Assembly: GCA_025800345.1 (NCBI GenBank)
Contig: JAOXSB010000326.1
Coordinates: 1 to 64,000, forward strand
Source: Mangrovicoccus sp.
Lineage (GTDB): Bacteria > Pseudomonadota > Alphaproteobacteria > Rhodobacterales > Rhodobacteraceae
Direction of reading: 5' to 3'
Length of the DNA stretch: 64,000 nucleotides
In this document: positions 54,772-63,806 of the stretch, piece after piece
Layout of the letters: every line of letters begins with the position of its first letter
How positions within the stretch are numbered: position 1 is the stretch's first letter
Position numbers and translations under genes: made by a program
Notes under the pieces: generated by a model
Told to the model about the DNA's origin: nothing
Databases searched by the model: none
The model's input: only the letters and a program-made list of their open reading frames with translations

Positions 54772-55245
54772 ATGAATAAAGACAAAGTGACATCTTGGTT
54801 GAAATGGCTCGATTTGCCGCCGATTTGGCTCGCGGTGTTTTTGGCCCTGGCTTGGGTGCAAGCGCATCGGCTGCCGGTACCGCTGCCCGGCAATGGGATC
54901 ACCGATTTGCTCGGCGGGCTTTTGGTCGGGGGCGGCGTCGTGCTTATGGCGATGGCGGTGATGCAAATGCGCCAGGCCCGCACCACAGTGATTCCCCATC
55001 AAACGCCTCAAACATTGGTCGATGGCGGGATTTTCTCGCGCAGCCGAAACCCGATCTATTTGGGTGATGTGATGGTTTTGGCGGGGCTTATGCTGTTTTG
55101 GGAGGCCTGGCCCGCGCTGATCTTGGTGCCGTTATTTATCTGGCTGATCACAGATCGTTTTATTTTGCCCGAAGAGGAGCGCTTGCAAGAGACCTTTGGT
55201 TCGCGCTTTGATGCCTATGCGGCAAAGACGCGGAGATGGTTGTAA
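54772..55245 (+). CDS. Isoprenylcysteine carboxyl methyltransferase-like membrane protein
   Basis: From the ATG at 54772 this is a 157-residue membrane protein with four to five hydrophobic segments and the ICMT/PEMT-type signature RNPIYLGDVMVLAGLMLFW followed by EEERLQETFGSRFDAY. Bacterial members probably methylate small lipids or other acceptors. An earlier ATG at 54727 in the same frame would overlap the metallo-hydrolase stop and add 15 residues; neither start has a strong Shine-Dalgarno. Close spacing suggests co-transcription with the hydrolase. Confidence 0.75.
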   Translation: MNKDKVTSWLKWLDLPPIWLAVFLALAWVQAHRLPVPLPGNGITDLLGGLLVGGGVVLMAMAVMQMRQARTTVIPHQTPQTLVDGGIFSRSRNPIYLGDVMVLAGLMLFWEAWPALILVPLFIWLITDRFILPEEERLQETFGSRFDAYAAKTRRWL

Positions 55246-55388
55246 ATCAGGCGGTTCGGGCTAAGGGGACGGGACGTTCCTTTTGATCGACCATTCTATA
55301 ACTTGCGCCACGGGGGCTGCTTGGGTACGGAAATTGCGCCTGCCGGGGATGAAACGCCCATTGGGTCGTTAAAGAGGGGACATATCAC

Positions 55389-56960
55389 GTGAAGATCGGG
55401 GTACCTACCGAGCTGTTCGAGGGGGAGCGCAGAGTCGCTCTGACCCCTGACAGCGCCAAACAGCTAGCCAAGCTGGGCTACGAGACCGCCGTGCAATCGG
55501 GCGCGGGGTTGGGGGCTGGCATTACTGATGCAGCCTATGCCGAAGCTGGCGTAGAAGTCTTGCCCGATGCGGCTGCCGTGTTCGAGGCGGCCGATGTGAT
55601 CGCCAAAGTGCGTCCGCCGGAAGACAGCGAAATTGAGTTGCTGAACAAGGATAAAACCTTGATCAGCTTCTTCTATCCAGCAGCCAATGAAGAGCTGATG
55701 GAATCGGCCCGGGCCACCGGCGCCAATGTTATCGCCATGGATATGGTGCCGCGGATCTCGCGCGCTCAGAAAATGGACGCTTTGTCCTCCATGGCCAATA
55801 TCGCCGGTTATCGCGCGGTGATCGAGGCGGGTAATAATTTCGGCCGCTTCTTCACCGGTCAGGTGACCGCAGCGGGCAAAGTGCCCCCGGCGAAAGTTCT
55901 GGTTGTGGGCGCCGGTGTGGCCGGTCTGGCCGCGATCGGGACCTCCACCAGCCTGGGCGCGATCACCTTGGCCTTCGATGTGCGTCCCGAAGTGGCCGAG
56001 CAGATCGAATCCATGGGTGCCGAATTCGTTTATCTCGATTTCGACGAAGAGCAGACCGATGGCGCTGCCACCGGCGGCTATGCAGCGCCTTCGAGCCCGG
56101 AATTCCGCGAAGCACAGCTTGCCAAATTCCGCGAATTGGCCCCTGAGGTCGATATCGTCATCACCACCGCGCTGATCCCGAACCGGGATGCGCCGGTGCT
56201 CTGGACCAAAGATATGGTCGAGCTGATGAAGCCCGGCTCGGTGATCGTCGATCTTGCGGCTGAGCGCGGCGGCAATTGTGAGCTGACCGTCAAAGACGAA
56301 AAGATCGTTACCGATAACGATGTGACCATCGTTGGTTACACGGATTTCCCAAGCCGTATGGCCGCGCAGTCTTCGGCGCTCTATTCGACCAATATCCGCC
56401 ATATGATGACCGACCTGACCCCTGAGAAAGACGGTCAGATCAATCACAATATGGAAGATGATGTGATCCGTGGCGCGACCATCGCCCATGAGGGCGAGAT
56501 CACCTTCCCGCCGCCGCCGCCAAAAATTCAGGCGATTGCTGCGCAGAAGAAAGAAGCGCCTAAGGAACTGACGCCCGAAGAGATCCGCGAGCAAGAAGCC
56601 GCGGCCTTTAAGGCGCAGACCCGTCAGCAATTCACCCTGCTGGGTGCGATGGCGGTGCTGATCCTTGGCGTGGGCCTGGTGGCACCGGCCAGCTTCATGC
56701 AGCATTTCATCGTTTTCGTTCTGGCCGTGTTCGTTGGTTTCCAGGTGATCTGGAACGTGGCGCACAGCCTGCACACGCCGCTGATGGCTGTGACCAACGC
56801 GATCTCCTCGATCATCATTCTGGGGGCGCTGATGCAAATCGGATCGAGCTCCTTCTTGGTGATCCTTCTGGCGGCGCTGTCGGTCTTCATGGCCGGGATC
56901 AATATCTTCGGCGGCTTCCTTGTCACGCGGCGTATGCTCGCGATGTTCCAGAAATCGTAA
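55389..56960 (+). CDS. pntA: NAD(P) transhydrogenase subunit alpha
   Basis: PntA binds NAD(H) and, with PntB, couples proton entry to NADPH formation in the inner membrane. The 523-residue protein contains the alanine-dehydrogenase-like domain (residues 1-380, with VLVVGAGVAGLAAI at about 171-184 and the start MKIGVPTELFEGERRVALTP). Four membrane helices follow at about 420-520. It starts at GTG with GAGGGG nine bases upstream. pntB begins 15 bases after the stop. Unlike Rhodospirillum, PntA is a single protein here. Confidence 0.96.
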   Translation: MKIGVPTELFEGERRVALTPDSAKQLAKLGYETAVQSGAGLGAGITDAAYAEAGVEVLPDAAAVFEAADVIAKVRPPEDSEIELLNKDKTLISFFYPAANEELMESARATGANVIAMDMVPRISRAQKMDALSSMANIAGYRAVIEAGNNFGRFFTGQVTAAGKVPPAKVLVVGAGVAGLAAIGTSTSLGAITLAFDVRPEVAEQIESMGAEFVYLDFDEEQTDGAATGGYAAPSSPEFREAQLAKFRELAPEVDIVITTALIPNRDAPVLWTKDMVELMKPGSVIVDLAAERGGNCELTVKDEKIVTDNDVTIVGYTDFPSRMAAQSSALYSTNIRHMMTDLTPEKDGQINHNMEDDVIRGATIAHEGEITFPPPPPKIQAIAAQKKEAPKELTPEEIREQEAAAFKAQTRQQFTLLGAMAVLILGVGLVAPASFMQHFIVFVLAVFVGFQVIWNVAHSLHTPLMAVTNAISSIIILGALMQIGSSSFLVILLAALSVFMAGINIFGGFLVTRRMLAMFQKS

Positions 56961-56975
56961 CCAGGGGTAGGGATT

Positions 56976-58535
56976 ATGGAATTTGGTTTCACGACGGCGG
57001 CCTATGTGGTCGCGGCGGTCCTTTTCATCCTCTCCCTTGGCGGTTTGTCGGGACAGGAAAGCGCGAAACGCGCGGTATGGTATGGCATTGTCGGCATGGC
57101 GCTGGCGGTGTTCGCAACTCTGGTGGGGCCGGGCTCTGGCCTGTGGCTGCTGTCGCTGCTTCTCATCGCCGCTGGCGGTGTGATCGGCACCGTGGTTGCC
57201 CAGCGGGTGCAAATGACCGAGATGCCCCAGCTTGTGGCAGCGATGCACAGCTTGGTGGGTCTGGCCGCAGTTTTTGTGGGCTTTAATGCGCATTTCGAAC
57301 TGGTCAATGTGCTGGCGCTGAAAGGCTCCATCATCGAAGCTGCACGGGCTGTGGCGCTGGAGGCCGGCACGACGTTCGATCATACCATCTGGCCGCCCGT
57401 TCTGACCCCGCAAGGCCTGGCCAGTGAGATGGCTTTGGTGGAAGGTCTGAAGGAATACAAAAGCCTTGATGGCTTTGCCGCCCTTCTTGCCAAGAAAACC
57501 GGTGTTGAGATCGCGATCCTGCGGGTCGAGCTTTTCCTGGGGATCTTCATCGGTGCTGTGACCTTTACCGGCTCTGTCATCGCTTATGGCAAATTGGCGG
57601 GTAAAGTGACCTCTACGGCCACGAAATTGCCTGGCGGTCACATGCTGAACGCTGGCGCGGCAGCGCTCTCGGTGATCTGCTTGATCTGGTACTTTAACAC
57701 CGGTGGGTTCTTCCCGGTTCTGGTGATGACGCTTTGCGCGCTCTTCATCGGCTATCACCTGATCATGGGCATTGGCGGCGCGGATATGCCGGTGGTTGTC
57801 TCCATGCTGAACAGCTATTCCGGCTGGGCGGCAGCGGCGATCGGCTTCTCCCTGGGCAATGACTTGCTCATTGTTGTGGGGGCTCTGGTGGGCTCCTCTG
57901 GTGCGATCTTGTCCTACATCATGTGTAAGGCCATGAACCGGTCCTTCGTGAGCGTGATCTTGGGCGGCTTCGGCGGCACCACCGGTCCTGCGATGGAAGT
58001 GGAAGGCGAGCAAATCGCCATCGATTCCGACGGTGTGGCCACCGCTCTGGAAGAAGCGGACAGCGTCATCATCGTGCCCGGTTACGGCATGGCTGTGGCC
58101 CAGGCCCAGCAATCGGTGAGCGAGCTGACCAAGCGTTTGCGCGGCAAGGGCAAGGATGTGCGGTTCGCGATCCACCCCGTTGCGGGTCGTCTGCCTGGCC
58201 ATATGAACGTGCTGCTGGCTGAGGCGAAAGTGCCTTACGATATCGTGCTGGAGATGGAAGAGATCAATGACGACTTCCCGGAAACGGATGTGGTCATCGT
58301 GATCGGCTCCAACGACATTGTGAACCCGGCCGCACAAGAAGACCCCAACAGCCCGATCGCCGGCATGCCGGTGCTGGAAGTCTGGAAAGCGAAGCAGGTC
58401 TTCGTTTCCAAACGGGGTCAGGGCACCGGTTACTCGGGCATCGAAAACCCGCTCTTCTACAAAGAGAATACCCGGATGTTCTATGGCGATGCGAAGAAGT
58501 CTCTCGACGAGCTTTTGACCAAAATCACCGCCTAA
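56976..58535 (+). CDS. pntB: NAD(P) transhydrogenase subunit beta
   Basis: PntB provides the NADP(H)-binding domain and most of the membrane part of the transhydrogenase. The 519-residue protein has about nine membrane segments up to residue 270 and the C-terminal NADP domain with [15 protein letters not shown] at about 366-380 and [18 protein letters not shown]. Spacing of 15 bases from pntA and a strong terminator after the stop mark a two-gene operon. Confidence 0.97.
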   Translation: MEFGFTTAAYVVAAVLFILSLGGLSGQESAKRAVWYGIVGMALAVFATLVGPGSGLWLLSLLLIAAGGVIGTVVAQRVQMTEMPQLVAAMHSLVGLAAVFVGFNAHFELVNVLALKGSIIEAARAVALEAGTTFDHTIWPPVLTPQGLASEMALVEGLKEYKSLDGFAALLAKKTGVEIAILRVELFLGIFIGAVTFTGSVIAYGKLAGKVTSTATKLPGGHMLNAGAAALSVICLIWYFNTGGFFPVLVMTLCALFIGYHLIMGIGGADMPVVVSMLNSYSGWAAAAIGFSLGNDLLIVVGALVGSSGAILSYIMCKAMNRSFVSVILGGFGGTTGPAMEVEGEQIAIDSDGVATALEEADSVIIVPGYGMAVAQAQQSVSELTKRLRGKGKDVRFAIHPVAGRLPGHMNVLLAEAKVPYDIVLEMEEINDDFPETDVVIVIGSNDIVNPAAQEDPNSPIAGMPVLEVWKAKQVFVSKRGQGTGYSGIENPLFYKENTRMFYGDAKKSLDELLTKITA

Positions 58536-58556
58536 TCCGGTTTATGACAGATCACA

Positions 58557-58586
58557 GAAAGGCCCCCGATTTCGGGGGCCTTTTTC
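58557..58586 (+). terminator. Terminator of pntA-pntB
   Basis: AAAGGCCCCCGA pairs with TCGGGGGCCTTT around a TT loop, followed by TTC, 22 bases after the pntB stop. This is a classic rho-independent structure. Confidence 0.93.
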
Positions 58587-58668
58587 GTTGTACAGCCTGT
58601 GCCTGCTTGCATAGGGTTGCGCTCATTGAACCTGATAAGCAGGCAGTTTTAATTCGGCGGAGATTGAT

Positions 58669-59691
58669 ATGGGTGGTTTCAATAGTATGCTTTTTGCCGC
58701 TGGGCTGTCGCTCTTTGCTATGGAAAGCGCCTTGGCCGACGCAGCCAAACATGTGGATCTGACCAAGTTTAACCGCGCCGAAACCGATACCTATCTGACC
58801 CGCATGGTCGAGCAAGGTGCCTTTGCGCAATTCATCCATGAACGCGATTTCATCGCCATCGACGCGCAAGATGTGATCCGCTCTAACCGGGACACGCTTT
58901 ACTCTTTTGCTGTGTTCGATCTGAGCGCGCCGGTGACCATTACACTGCCTGAAGGCGGCGGGCGCTATCAGTCTTTGCACGCGATCAATCAAGATCATTA
59001 CACGCCGGTGGTGGAGTATGGGCCGGGCAGCTTTGAGTTCACACAGCAAAGCGTGGGCAGCCGCTATCTATTCGTGCTCATGCGGACCTTTGTGGAGCCG
59101 GGCAATGCCGAAGACATTGCAGCCGGTCAGGCGCTGCAAGATGGGATCACAATCACCCAGGCCGATCCGGGCAGTTTTGAAGTACCCAATTGGGACAAAA
59201 CGGGGCTCGACCGGACCAGAGATTTGCTGATCCAGTTGAACGCAGATTACCGAGGCACCAGCGAGGGTACTTTTGGGGCCAAGGATGAGGTCGACCCGCT
59301 GCGCCATGTGATGGGCACGGCCATCGGCTGGGCCGGGCTTCCCCCACAGGCCGCGATATATGAATCCATCTTTCCCGCGCAAAATGACGGCAAGGTGCCC
59401 CATGGGGTCACGGTCTCTGATGTGCCGGTGGGCGCGTTTTGGTCGGTGACGGTCTATAATGCCGAAGGCTTCATGGTGGAGAACGAAGCGGGGATCTATT
59501 CGCTGAATAATCTCAGCGCCGAGGCGGATGAAACCGGGGTCGTGACCATTCATTTCGGCGGCTGCGAAGATGGGCGCATCAATTGCATCCCCGTGCCAGA
59601 AAACTGGAATTACACCCTGCGTATGTACCAGCCCGGACCCGAGATCCTTGATGGCTCTTGGGTCTTCCCCGAGGCGCAGCCGGTGGAGTGA
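58669..59691 (+). CDS. Exported DUF1254/DUF1214 family protein
   Basis: This 340-residue protein has a likely signal peptide (MLFAAGLSLFAMESALA) and the DUF1254 then DUF1214 pattern: VIRSNRDTLYSFAVFDL at about 68-84, GRYQSLHAINQDHY at about 100-113, and the C-terminal VPVGAFWSVTVYNAEGF and CIPVPENWNYTLRMY. The function of this family is unknown; members are often found as stand-alone periplasmic proteins. GGAG precedes the ATG. It is separated from pntB by a terminator. Confidence 0.88.
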   Translation: MGGFNSMLFAAGLSLFAMESALADAAKHVDLTKFNRAETDTYLTRMVEQGAFAQFIHERDFIAIDAQDVIRSNRDTLYSFAVFDLSAPVTITLPEGGGRYQSLHAINQDHYTPVVEYGPGSFEFTQQSVGSRYLFVLMRTFVEPGNAEDIAAGQALQDGITITQADPGSFEVPNWDKTGLDRTRDLLIQLNADYRGTSEGTFGAKDEVDPLRHVMGTAIGWAGLPPQAAIYESIFPAQNDGKVPHGVTVSDVPVGAFWSVTVYNAEGFMVENEAGIYSLNNLSAEADETGVVTIHFGGCEDGRINCIPVPENWNYTLRMYQPGPEILDGSWVFPEAQPVE

Positions 59692-59733
59692 TTTCTCTTT
59701 TGGGCTGATAGATGTTCGGAGGGATCTGAGCAG

Positions 59734-60099
59734 ATGGAAGAAACTGACTACCGGGAAATATCTCAGCAATATGCCCAGGGCGCTATCCGTGGGGTAATTC
59801 TAGTGAATGGTGGGGCAGCGCTTGCGGTGCTCAGCCAGCTCGCCTCGCTTTCCCAATTCATTGCAAATTGGGTGCTTGGGGGCGCGTTTTTACTATTTGT
59901 GGTGGGCGTTACTTCTGGATTGCTTTGCTGGATGGCTGCGTTTGTGTCTACACGGCATGTCGATCGTACCCTGAGAGGGCAGGATAAAGACTATCGAACG
60001 GCTGACCGCTGGATGTTCTATGGTGAAGCGTTACTAGCCTTTTCCATTATTTGTTTCTTAGTTGGCTCATGTGCTCTGGCAGTTACTTTCATGTGTTGA
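59734..60099 (+). CDS. Small membrane protein of unknown function
   Basis: This 121-residue protein has a first helix at about 20-36 (GVILVNGGAALAVLSQL), a second at about 46-70 (LGGAFLLFVVGVTSGLLCWM) and a third at about 95-120 (ALLAFSIICFLVGSCALAV), with a charged loop between the second and third. No family is recognised. Its base use is more AT-rich towards the end than its neighbours, which may mean recent acquisition. GGAGGGATCTGAGCAG precedes the ATG. Confidence 0.7.
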   Translation: MEETDYREISQQYAQGAIRGVILVNGGAALAVLSQLASLSQFIANWVLGGAFLLFVVGVTSGLLCWMAAFVSTRHVDRTLRGQDKDYRTADRWMFYGEALLAFSIICFLVGSCALAVTFMC

Positions 60100-60162
60100 G
60101 AATTAGCATTATCCGACTGCTGCGTGAATTCAGTAGCTAGATTAGACTATTTCGGGGCGGGC

Positions 60163-61218
60163 ATGTCAGAGATGGCGCAAAAAAACAGCCGGTTGCTTGG
60201 GCTCGATCTGGCCCGCTACCTAGCCTTTATCGGCATGGTGATTGTCAATTTTAAAATCGCCATGGGCGCCGAAGAGGGCAATGGGTTGCTCAGCCATCTG
60301 ACCGGGGCGCTTGAGGGGCGCGCTGCGGCCAGTTTTGTGGTGCTGGCCGGGATCGGGCTTGGCCTGGCCGGGCAAAAGGGCCTGGATCAAACCATTGGCG
60401 TAACGATCAAGCGGGCGCTGTTTTTGCTGGTGCTTGGTTTGCTCAATATGACGATCTTTGACGCGGATATCCTGCATTACTACGCGGTCTATTTCCTCTT
60501 TGGGGTGCTGCTTTTGCCTTTGGGTAATCGCGCGCTGATAGCGTGGATCATTGGCCTGAACCTGGCCTTTGTGGTGATGATCTTAAGCCTGGACTACGAT
60601 GCTGGTTGGGATTGGAGCGATTACACCTATCGCGGATTTTGGACGCCTGTGGGGTTTTTGCGCAATCTCTTCTTCAATGGCTGGCACCCGGTTATTCCTT
60701 GGCTGGGGTTTTTGCTGTTCGGGATTGTGCTCAGCCGTTGGCCTTTGGTGGCGCGCGGGCGGCAAATCGCGTTGATGCTGGGCGGGCTGGCGGCGCTATT
60801 TCTGGCTGAGGCGTTGTCGGGGGCGCTGGTCCCGATCTTTGCTGCCGAAGATCCTGAATTGGTCGATCTTGTCACCACGCAGCCGGTTCCGCCCATGCCG
60901 CTATATACCCTGGCGGGGCTTGGCGCGGCGAGCTTTCTGGTGGGCGCCTGTTTGTTGCTGGCCGGGCCGCTGCAGCGCATAGGAGTTTTGCAATATCTTG
61001 TGCCTGCGGGGCGGCAGACCCTGACCCTTTACATCGCTCATATCTTGATTGGCATGGGGGTGCTTGAGGCGTTCGGCCTGCTTGGCGGGCAAAGCGTCGG
61101 GGCTGCTTTGTTGGCCGCAGGGGTCTTTTGCGCAGCTGCGACGCTTTATGCGGTGCTTTGGGCAAGGCGTTTCAAACGCGGCCCTATCGAAGCGGTGATG
61201 CGCCGCCTCGCAGGTTAG
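60163..61218 (+). CDS. DUF418/DUF1624-like multi-pass membrane protein
   Basis: From the ATG at 60163 this is a 351-residue protein with about nine to ten membrane helices. The N-terminus RLLGLDLARYLAFIGMVIVN is typical of the acyltransferase-like DUF418/DUF1624 families, whose members resemble heparan-alpha-glucosaminide N-acetyltransferase. The C-terminus has RQTLTLYIAHILIGMGVLE, also characteristic. Acyl transfer to an envelope glycan is a family-level inference. An in-frame GTG at 60124 would add 13 residues. Confidence 0.78.
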   Translation: MSEMAQKNSRLLGLDLARYLAFIGMVIVNFKIAMGAEEGNGLLSHLTGALEGRAAASFVVLAGIGLGLAGQKGLDQTIGVTIKRALFLLVLGLLNMTIFDADILHYYAVYFLFGVLLLPLGNRALIAWIIGLNLAFVVMILSLDYDAGWDWSDYTYRGFWTPVGFLRNLFFNGWHPVIPWLGFLLFGIVLSRWPLVARGRQIALMLGGLAALFLAEALSGALVPIFAAEDPELVDLVTTQPVPPMPLYTLAGLGAASFLVGACLLLAGPLQRIGVLQYLVPAGRQTLTLYIAHILIGMGVLEAFGLLGGQSVGAALLAAGVFCAAATLYAVLWARRFKRGPIEAVMRRLAG

Positions 61219-61293
61219 CTGCGTTATTTTTAAGCGATCCACTACTGGAGCCATCTTGAGGCTTTGCGGAGGCTTAGCGCCCGGATAGACTTG

Positions 61294-61309
61294 CCGAGAA
61301 TAATCTCGG
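61294..61309 (+). promoter_or_regulatory. Hairpin next to the Shine-Dalgarno of the DUF3300 gene
   Basis: CCGAGA/TCTCGG (61294-61299 with 61304-61309, loop ATAA) is a perfect 6-bp stem whose 3' arm touches GGGAGGGG (61308-61315), the ribosome-binding site before the GTG at 61322. It could modulate ribosome access. Confidence 0.4.
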
Positions 61310-61321
61310 GAGGGGTTTGTT

Positions 61322-62776
61322 GTGAGATTTGAGTTCAGAATTTGGATATTGGCGGCGGCATTGGCATTAGGGCCGGTTGCGGCGCTCAGCCCGTCAGTGG
61401 GACTGGCGCAAGAGGCCGCTTCTGAGGAGGCTTCCGCTGATGCCAGTGCCGAGACCGCTGAGGCCAGCGATGATGGTTTGCTGACCGAGGCGGAGCTGGA
61501 AAACCTCGTGGCGCCTGTGGCGCTTTATCCCGACACGCTGCTGATCCAGATCTTGGTTGCCGCGACCGAGCCTTTGGAAGTGATCAAGGCGGATAACTTC
61601 CTGGACGATCACGCTGGTGAAGAGCCCGAAGCGCTCAAACCCGAGATTGACGCTATGGGCTGGGATCCATCTGTGGCGGTGTTGGCCCAGGCCTTTCCCT
61701 CGGTGATCGCAGATATGGCGACCCATGTGGAATGGACCGAAACCATGGGCGCAGCAATGTTGGCGCAAAGCGATGATGTGATGAACGCGGTGCAGGTGAT
61801 GCGCGATCAAGCGGTCAATAGCGGCGCGCTGGTCAGCGGCGAGCAGATGACTGTGGTCACCGATGAAGAAGACAATGTGGTGGTCACCCCTACGGATCCC
61901 GAAGTGGTCTATGTGCCCGAATATGACCCCGATGTGGTCTATGCCCAAAGCCCTGATAATGGCACAGCCACCGGGTCAACTGTTGGGGATGCGGTTCTGG
62001 CTGGGGCGGTCGGCTTTGGCACCTTCGCCTTGCTCGATGCGATTTTCGACAATGATGATGATTGGAACAATTACTGGGGCTGCCGCAATTGTGGCGGTTG
62101 GGGCGGGGCCCCGATCATCCGCAGCCCCAATGTCGATATTGATGTAGATAAAGACATCAATATTGCCGGGGGCGATAAGAATATCAGCTTGAAAAACCGC
62201 GAAGGGGTTGAGGGCTGGAAACCAGACCCAAAACGCTCTGACGAGGCGAAGGCCAAGCTGCAAGATCGCCGGGAAGGGCTGGGCGATGGGGGCGGAGCCG
62301 GAAGCGGCAAGCTGCCCGTGCAAAAACCCGCCGGGCGCAGCGATGATTTGCGGGCCAAATTGAGCGAGCGCAGCGGCGCGGCTGATATCAGCGATGGGAA
62401 AAAACTGCCCAATATCGACCGGGCTGGGGCAAAGCTTTCTTCCGAGGATCGTGCAGCGGCGCTGCGCAAAACCGCAGGGGGCGCTGCGGCGGCCGGCGGG
62501 GCTGGTGCCTTGGCAGGTAAAGCCAGCGGGGCCAAGGCCAAGGCTGCTGCCAATCCTGGGGCGGTGAAAAAGGCCGCTGCCGGTAAGAAACCAGCGGTCA
62601 AACAAGCAGCCGCTTCCAAAAAGGCGGCGGGCGGGATCAAGAAACCTGCGGCCATCAAGAAGCCGAGCGGTGGGGGAAAAGCGCTGAAAAAATCCGGCTC
62701 GGCGAGCAAGATCAAAGCCGCGGGTGCGCGCGGCAAAGTCAGCCGCGGTGGTGGCGGCAAGTTGAAACGGCGCTAA
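61322..62776 (+). CDS. Exported DUF3300 protein with histone-like basic tail
   Basis: This 484-residue protein has a signal peptide at about 1-29 and an acidic linker (EEASADASAETAEASDDG). The DUF3300 domain covers about 50-210, with LVAPVALYPDTLLIQILVAA and VVYVPEYDPDVVYAQ. A short hydrophobic stretch at about 220-240 is followed by an Asp/Asn/Trp/Cys-rich segment (DNDDDWNNYWGCRNCGGWG). The last 130 residues are strongly basic and Ala/Lys-rich. The start is GTG with GGGAGGGG. It is paired with DUF2950, 5 bases later. Function unknown; an envelope role is inferred from the signal peptide. Confidence 0.85.
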   Translation: MRFEFRIWILAAALALGPVAALSPSVGLAQEAASEEASADASAETAEASDDGLLTEAELENLVAPVALYPDTLLIQILVAATEPLEVIKADNFLDDHAGEEPEALKPEIDAMGWDPSVAVLAQAFPSVIADMATHVEWTETMGAAMLAQSDDVMNAVQVMRDQAVNSGALVSGEQMTVVTDEEDNVVVTPTDPEVVYVPEYDPDVVYAQSPDNGTATGSTVGDAVLAGAVGFGTFALLDAIFDNDDDWNNYWGCRNCGGWGGAPIIRSPNVDIDVDKDINIAGGDKNISLKNREGVEGWKPDPKRSDEAKAKLQDRREGLGDGGGAGSGKLPVQKPAGRSDDLRAKLSERSGAADISDGKKLPNIDRAGAKLSSEDRAAALRKTAGGAAAAGGAGALAGKASGAKAKAAANPGAVKKAAAGKKPAVKQAAASKKAAGGIKKPAAIKKPSGGGKALKKSGSASKIKAAGARGKVSRGGGGKLKRR

Positions 62777-62781
62777 GAGGG

Positions 62782-63717
62782 ATGAGCAACATGACAATAT
62801 TCAACAGCCTTTCCTTGCGCCGCAGCTTGAGCGCTGTGCTGCTATCGGCCACAGCGATTGGGGCGGCTCAGGCCGAGAGTTATGACGCGCCCGAAGCGGC
62901 GATTGACGCCTTGGCGAGCGCACTTGGCGCAGGTGAGCCATCCCAGATCGTCGCGGTTTTGGGCGAGGGCTCGGAAGATCTGATCCCGGAGGATCCGCAG
63001 CTATTCGCGCTGGAACGTTTGGGCATGGCGGAGCTTTTTGCCGAGGGCTATCGCTTCGCGCCCCGTGATGAAGGCGGGGTGGAGTTGCTGCTGGGCGCTG
63101 AAGGCTGGCCCTTCCCGATCCCTTTGATGGAAGGCGATGGCGGTTGGCAGTTTGATCTTGAGGCCGGGCGCGAGGAAATTCTGGACCGCGAGATCGGGCT
63201 CAATGAATTGGAAACCATCGCCTTGATGGATCTTTATGTGGATTTGCAAGCGCAGTTCCGCCTGAGCGATCCGAATGAGGATGGGGTGATGGAATTTGCC
63301 TCTGCGATCATATCCAGCGCCGAGACCCGTGATGGGTTGTTTTGGCCTGGGGATGGCAGCCTGGTTGGCGAAGCGCTGGCCCGGGCCTCGGCCTATGGGT
63401 TCAGTGATGGCGCGGCCGAGCACCCGCCAGAGCCTCATTTCGGTTACCTGTTCCGGGTCTTGCAAGGTCAGGGCGAAGATGCACCGGGCGGGCGGCTCGA
63501 TTATATGGTCAATGGCCATATGTTGGCAGGCCATGCCCTGCTGGCGGTGCCCGCGATCTATGGCGAGACGGGCATCCACAGCTTTATGGTGGCGGAAAAC
63601 GGGCTGATCCTAGAGGCCGATCTGGGCGAGGATACTGTCGAAATCACGGCCGGATTAGAGCGCTATGATCCCAGCGAGGCTTGGCAACCGGTGGGGGATC
63701 TGCCGCCGCTGCAATAA
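62782..63717 (+). CDS. Exported DUF2950 family protein
   Basis: This 311-residue protein begins with a signal peptide (about 1-30, ending AIGAAQA) and carries the DUF2950 pattern: YDAPEAAIDALASAL near the N-terminus, an acidic middle, and the conserved HFGYLFRVLQGQGEDAPGG and FMVAENGLILEADLG toward the C-terminus. It follows the DUF3300 gene by 5 bases, and these two families are often paired. Function unknown. A terminator follows. Confidence 0.88.
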   Translation: MSNMTIFNSLSLRRSLSAVLLSATAIGAAQAESYDAPEAAIDALASALGAGEPSQIVAVLGEGSEDLIPEDPQLFALERLGMAELFAEGYRFAPRDEGGVELLLGAEGWPFPIPLMEGDGGWQFDLEAGREEILDREIGLNELETIALMDLYVDLQAQFRLSDPNEDGVMEFASAIISSAETRDGLFWPGDGSLVGEALARASAYGFSDGAAEHPPEPHFGYLFRVLQGQGEDAPGGRLDYMVNGHMLAGHALLAVPAIYGETGIHSFMVAENGLILEADLGEDTVEITAGLERYDPSEAWQPVGDLPPLQ

Positions 63718-63731
63718 GCGAAATCTCTATC

Positions 63732-63768
63732 AGCGCCTCCCCATTGATTTCTTTGGGGAGGCGCTTTG
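63732..63768 (+). terminator. Terminator after the DUF3300-DUF2950 pair
   Basis: AGCGCCTCCCC (63732-63742) pairs with GGGGAGGCGCT (63755-63765) over 11 bp with a 12-base loop, followed by TTGCT. It lies 15 bases after the stop. Confidence 0.8.
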
Positions 63769-63806
63769 CTGCCAGAGGCGCAGGAATTGGCTTTGCGTTT
63801 GCTGCC

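Noticed and set aside
55464-58337. A 957-codon open frame on the minus strand across pntA and pntB
   Set aside because: It is antisense to two well-conserved genes, its translation is His/Arg/Asp-rich as expected for shadow frames, and it has no family motif.
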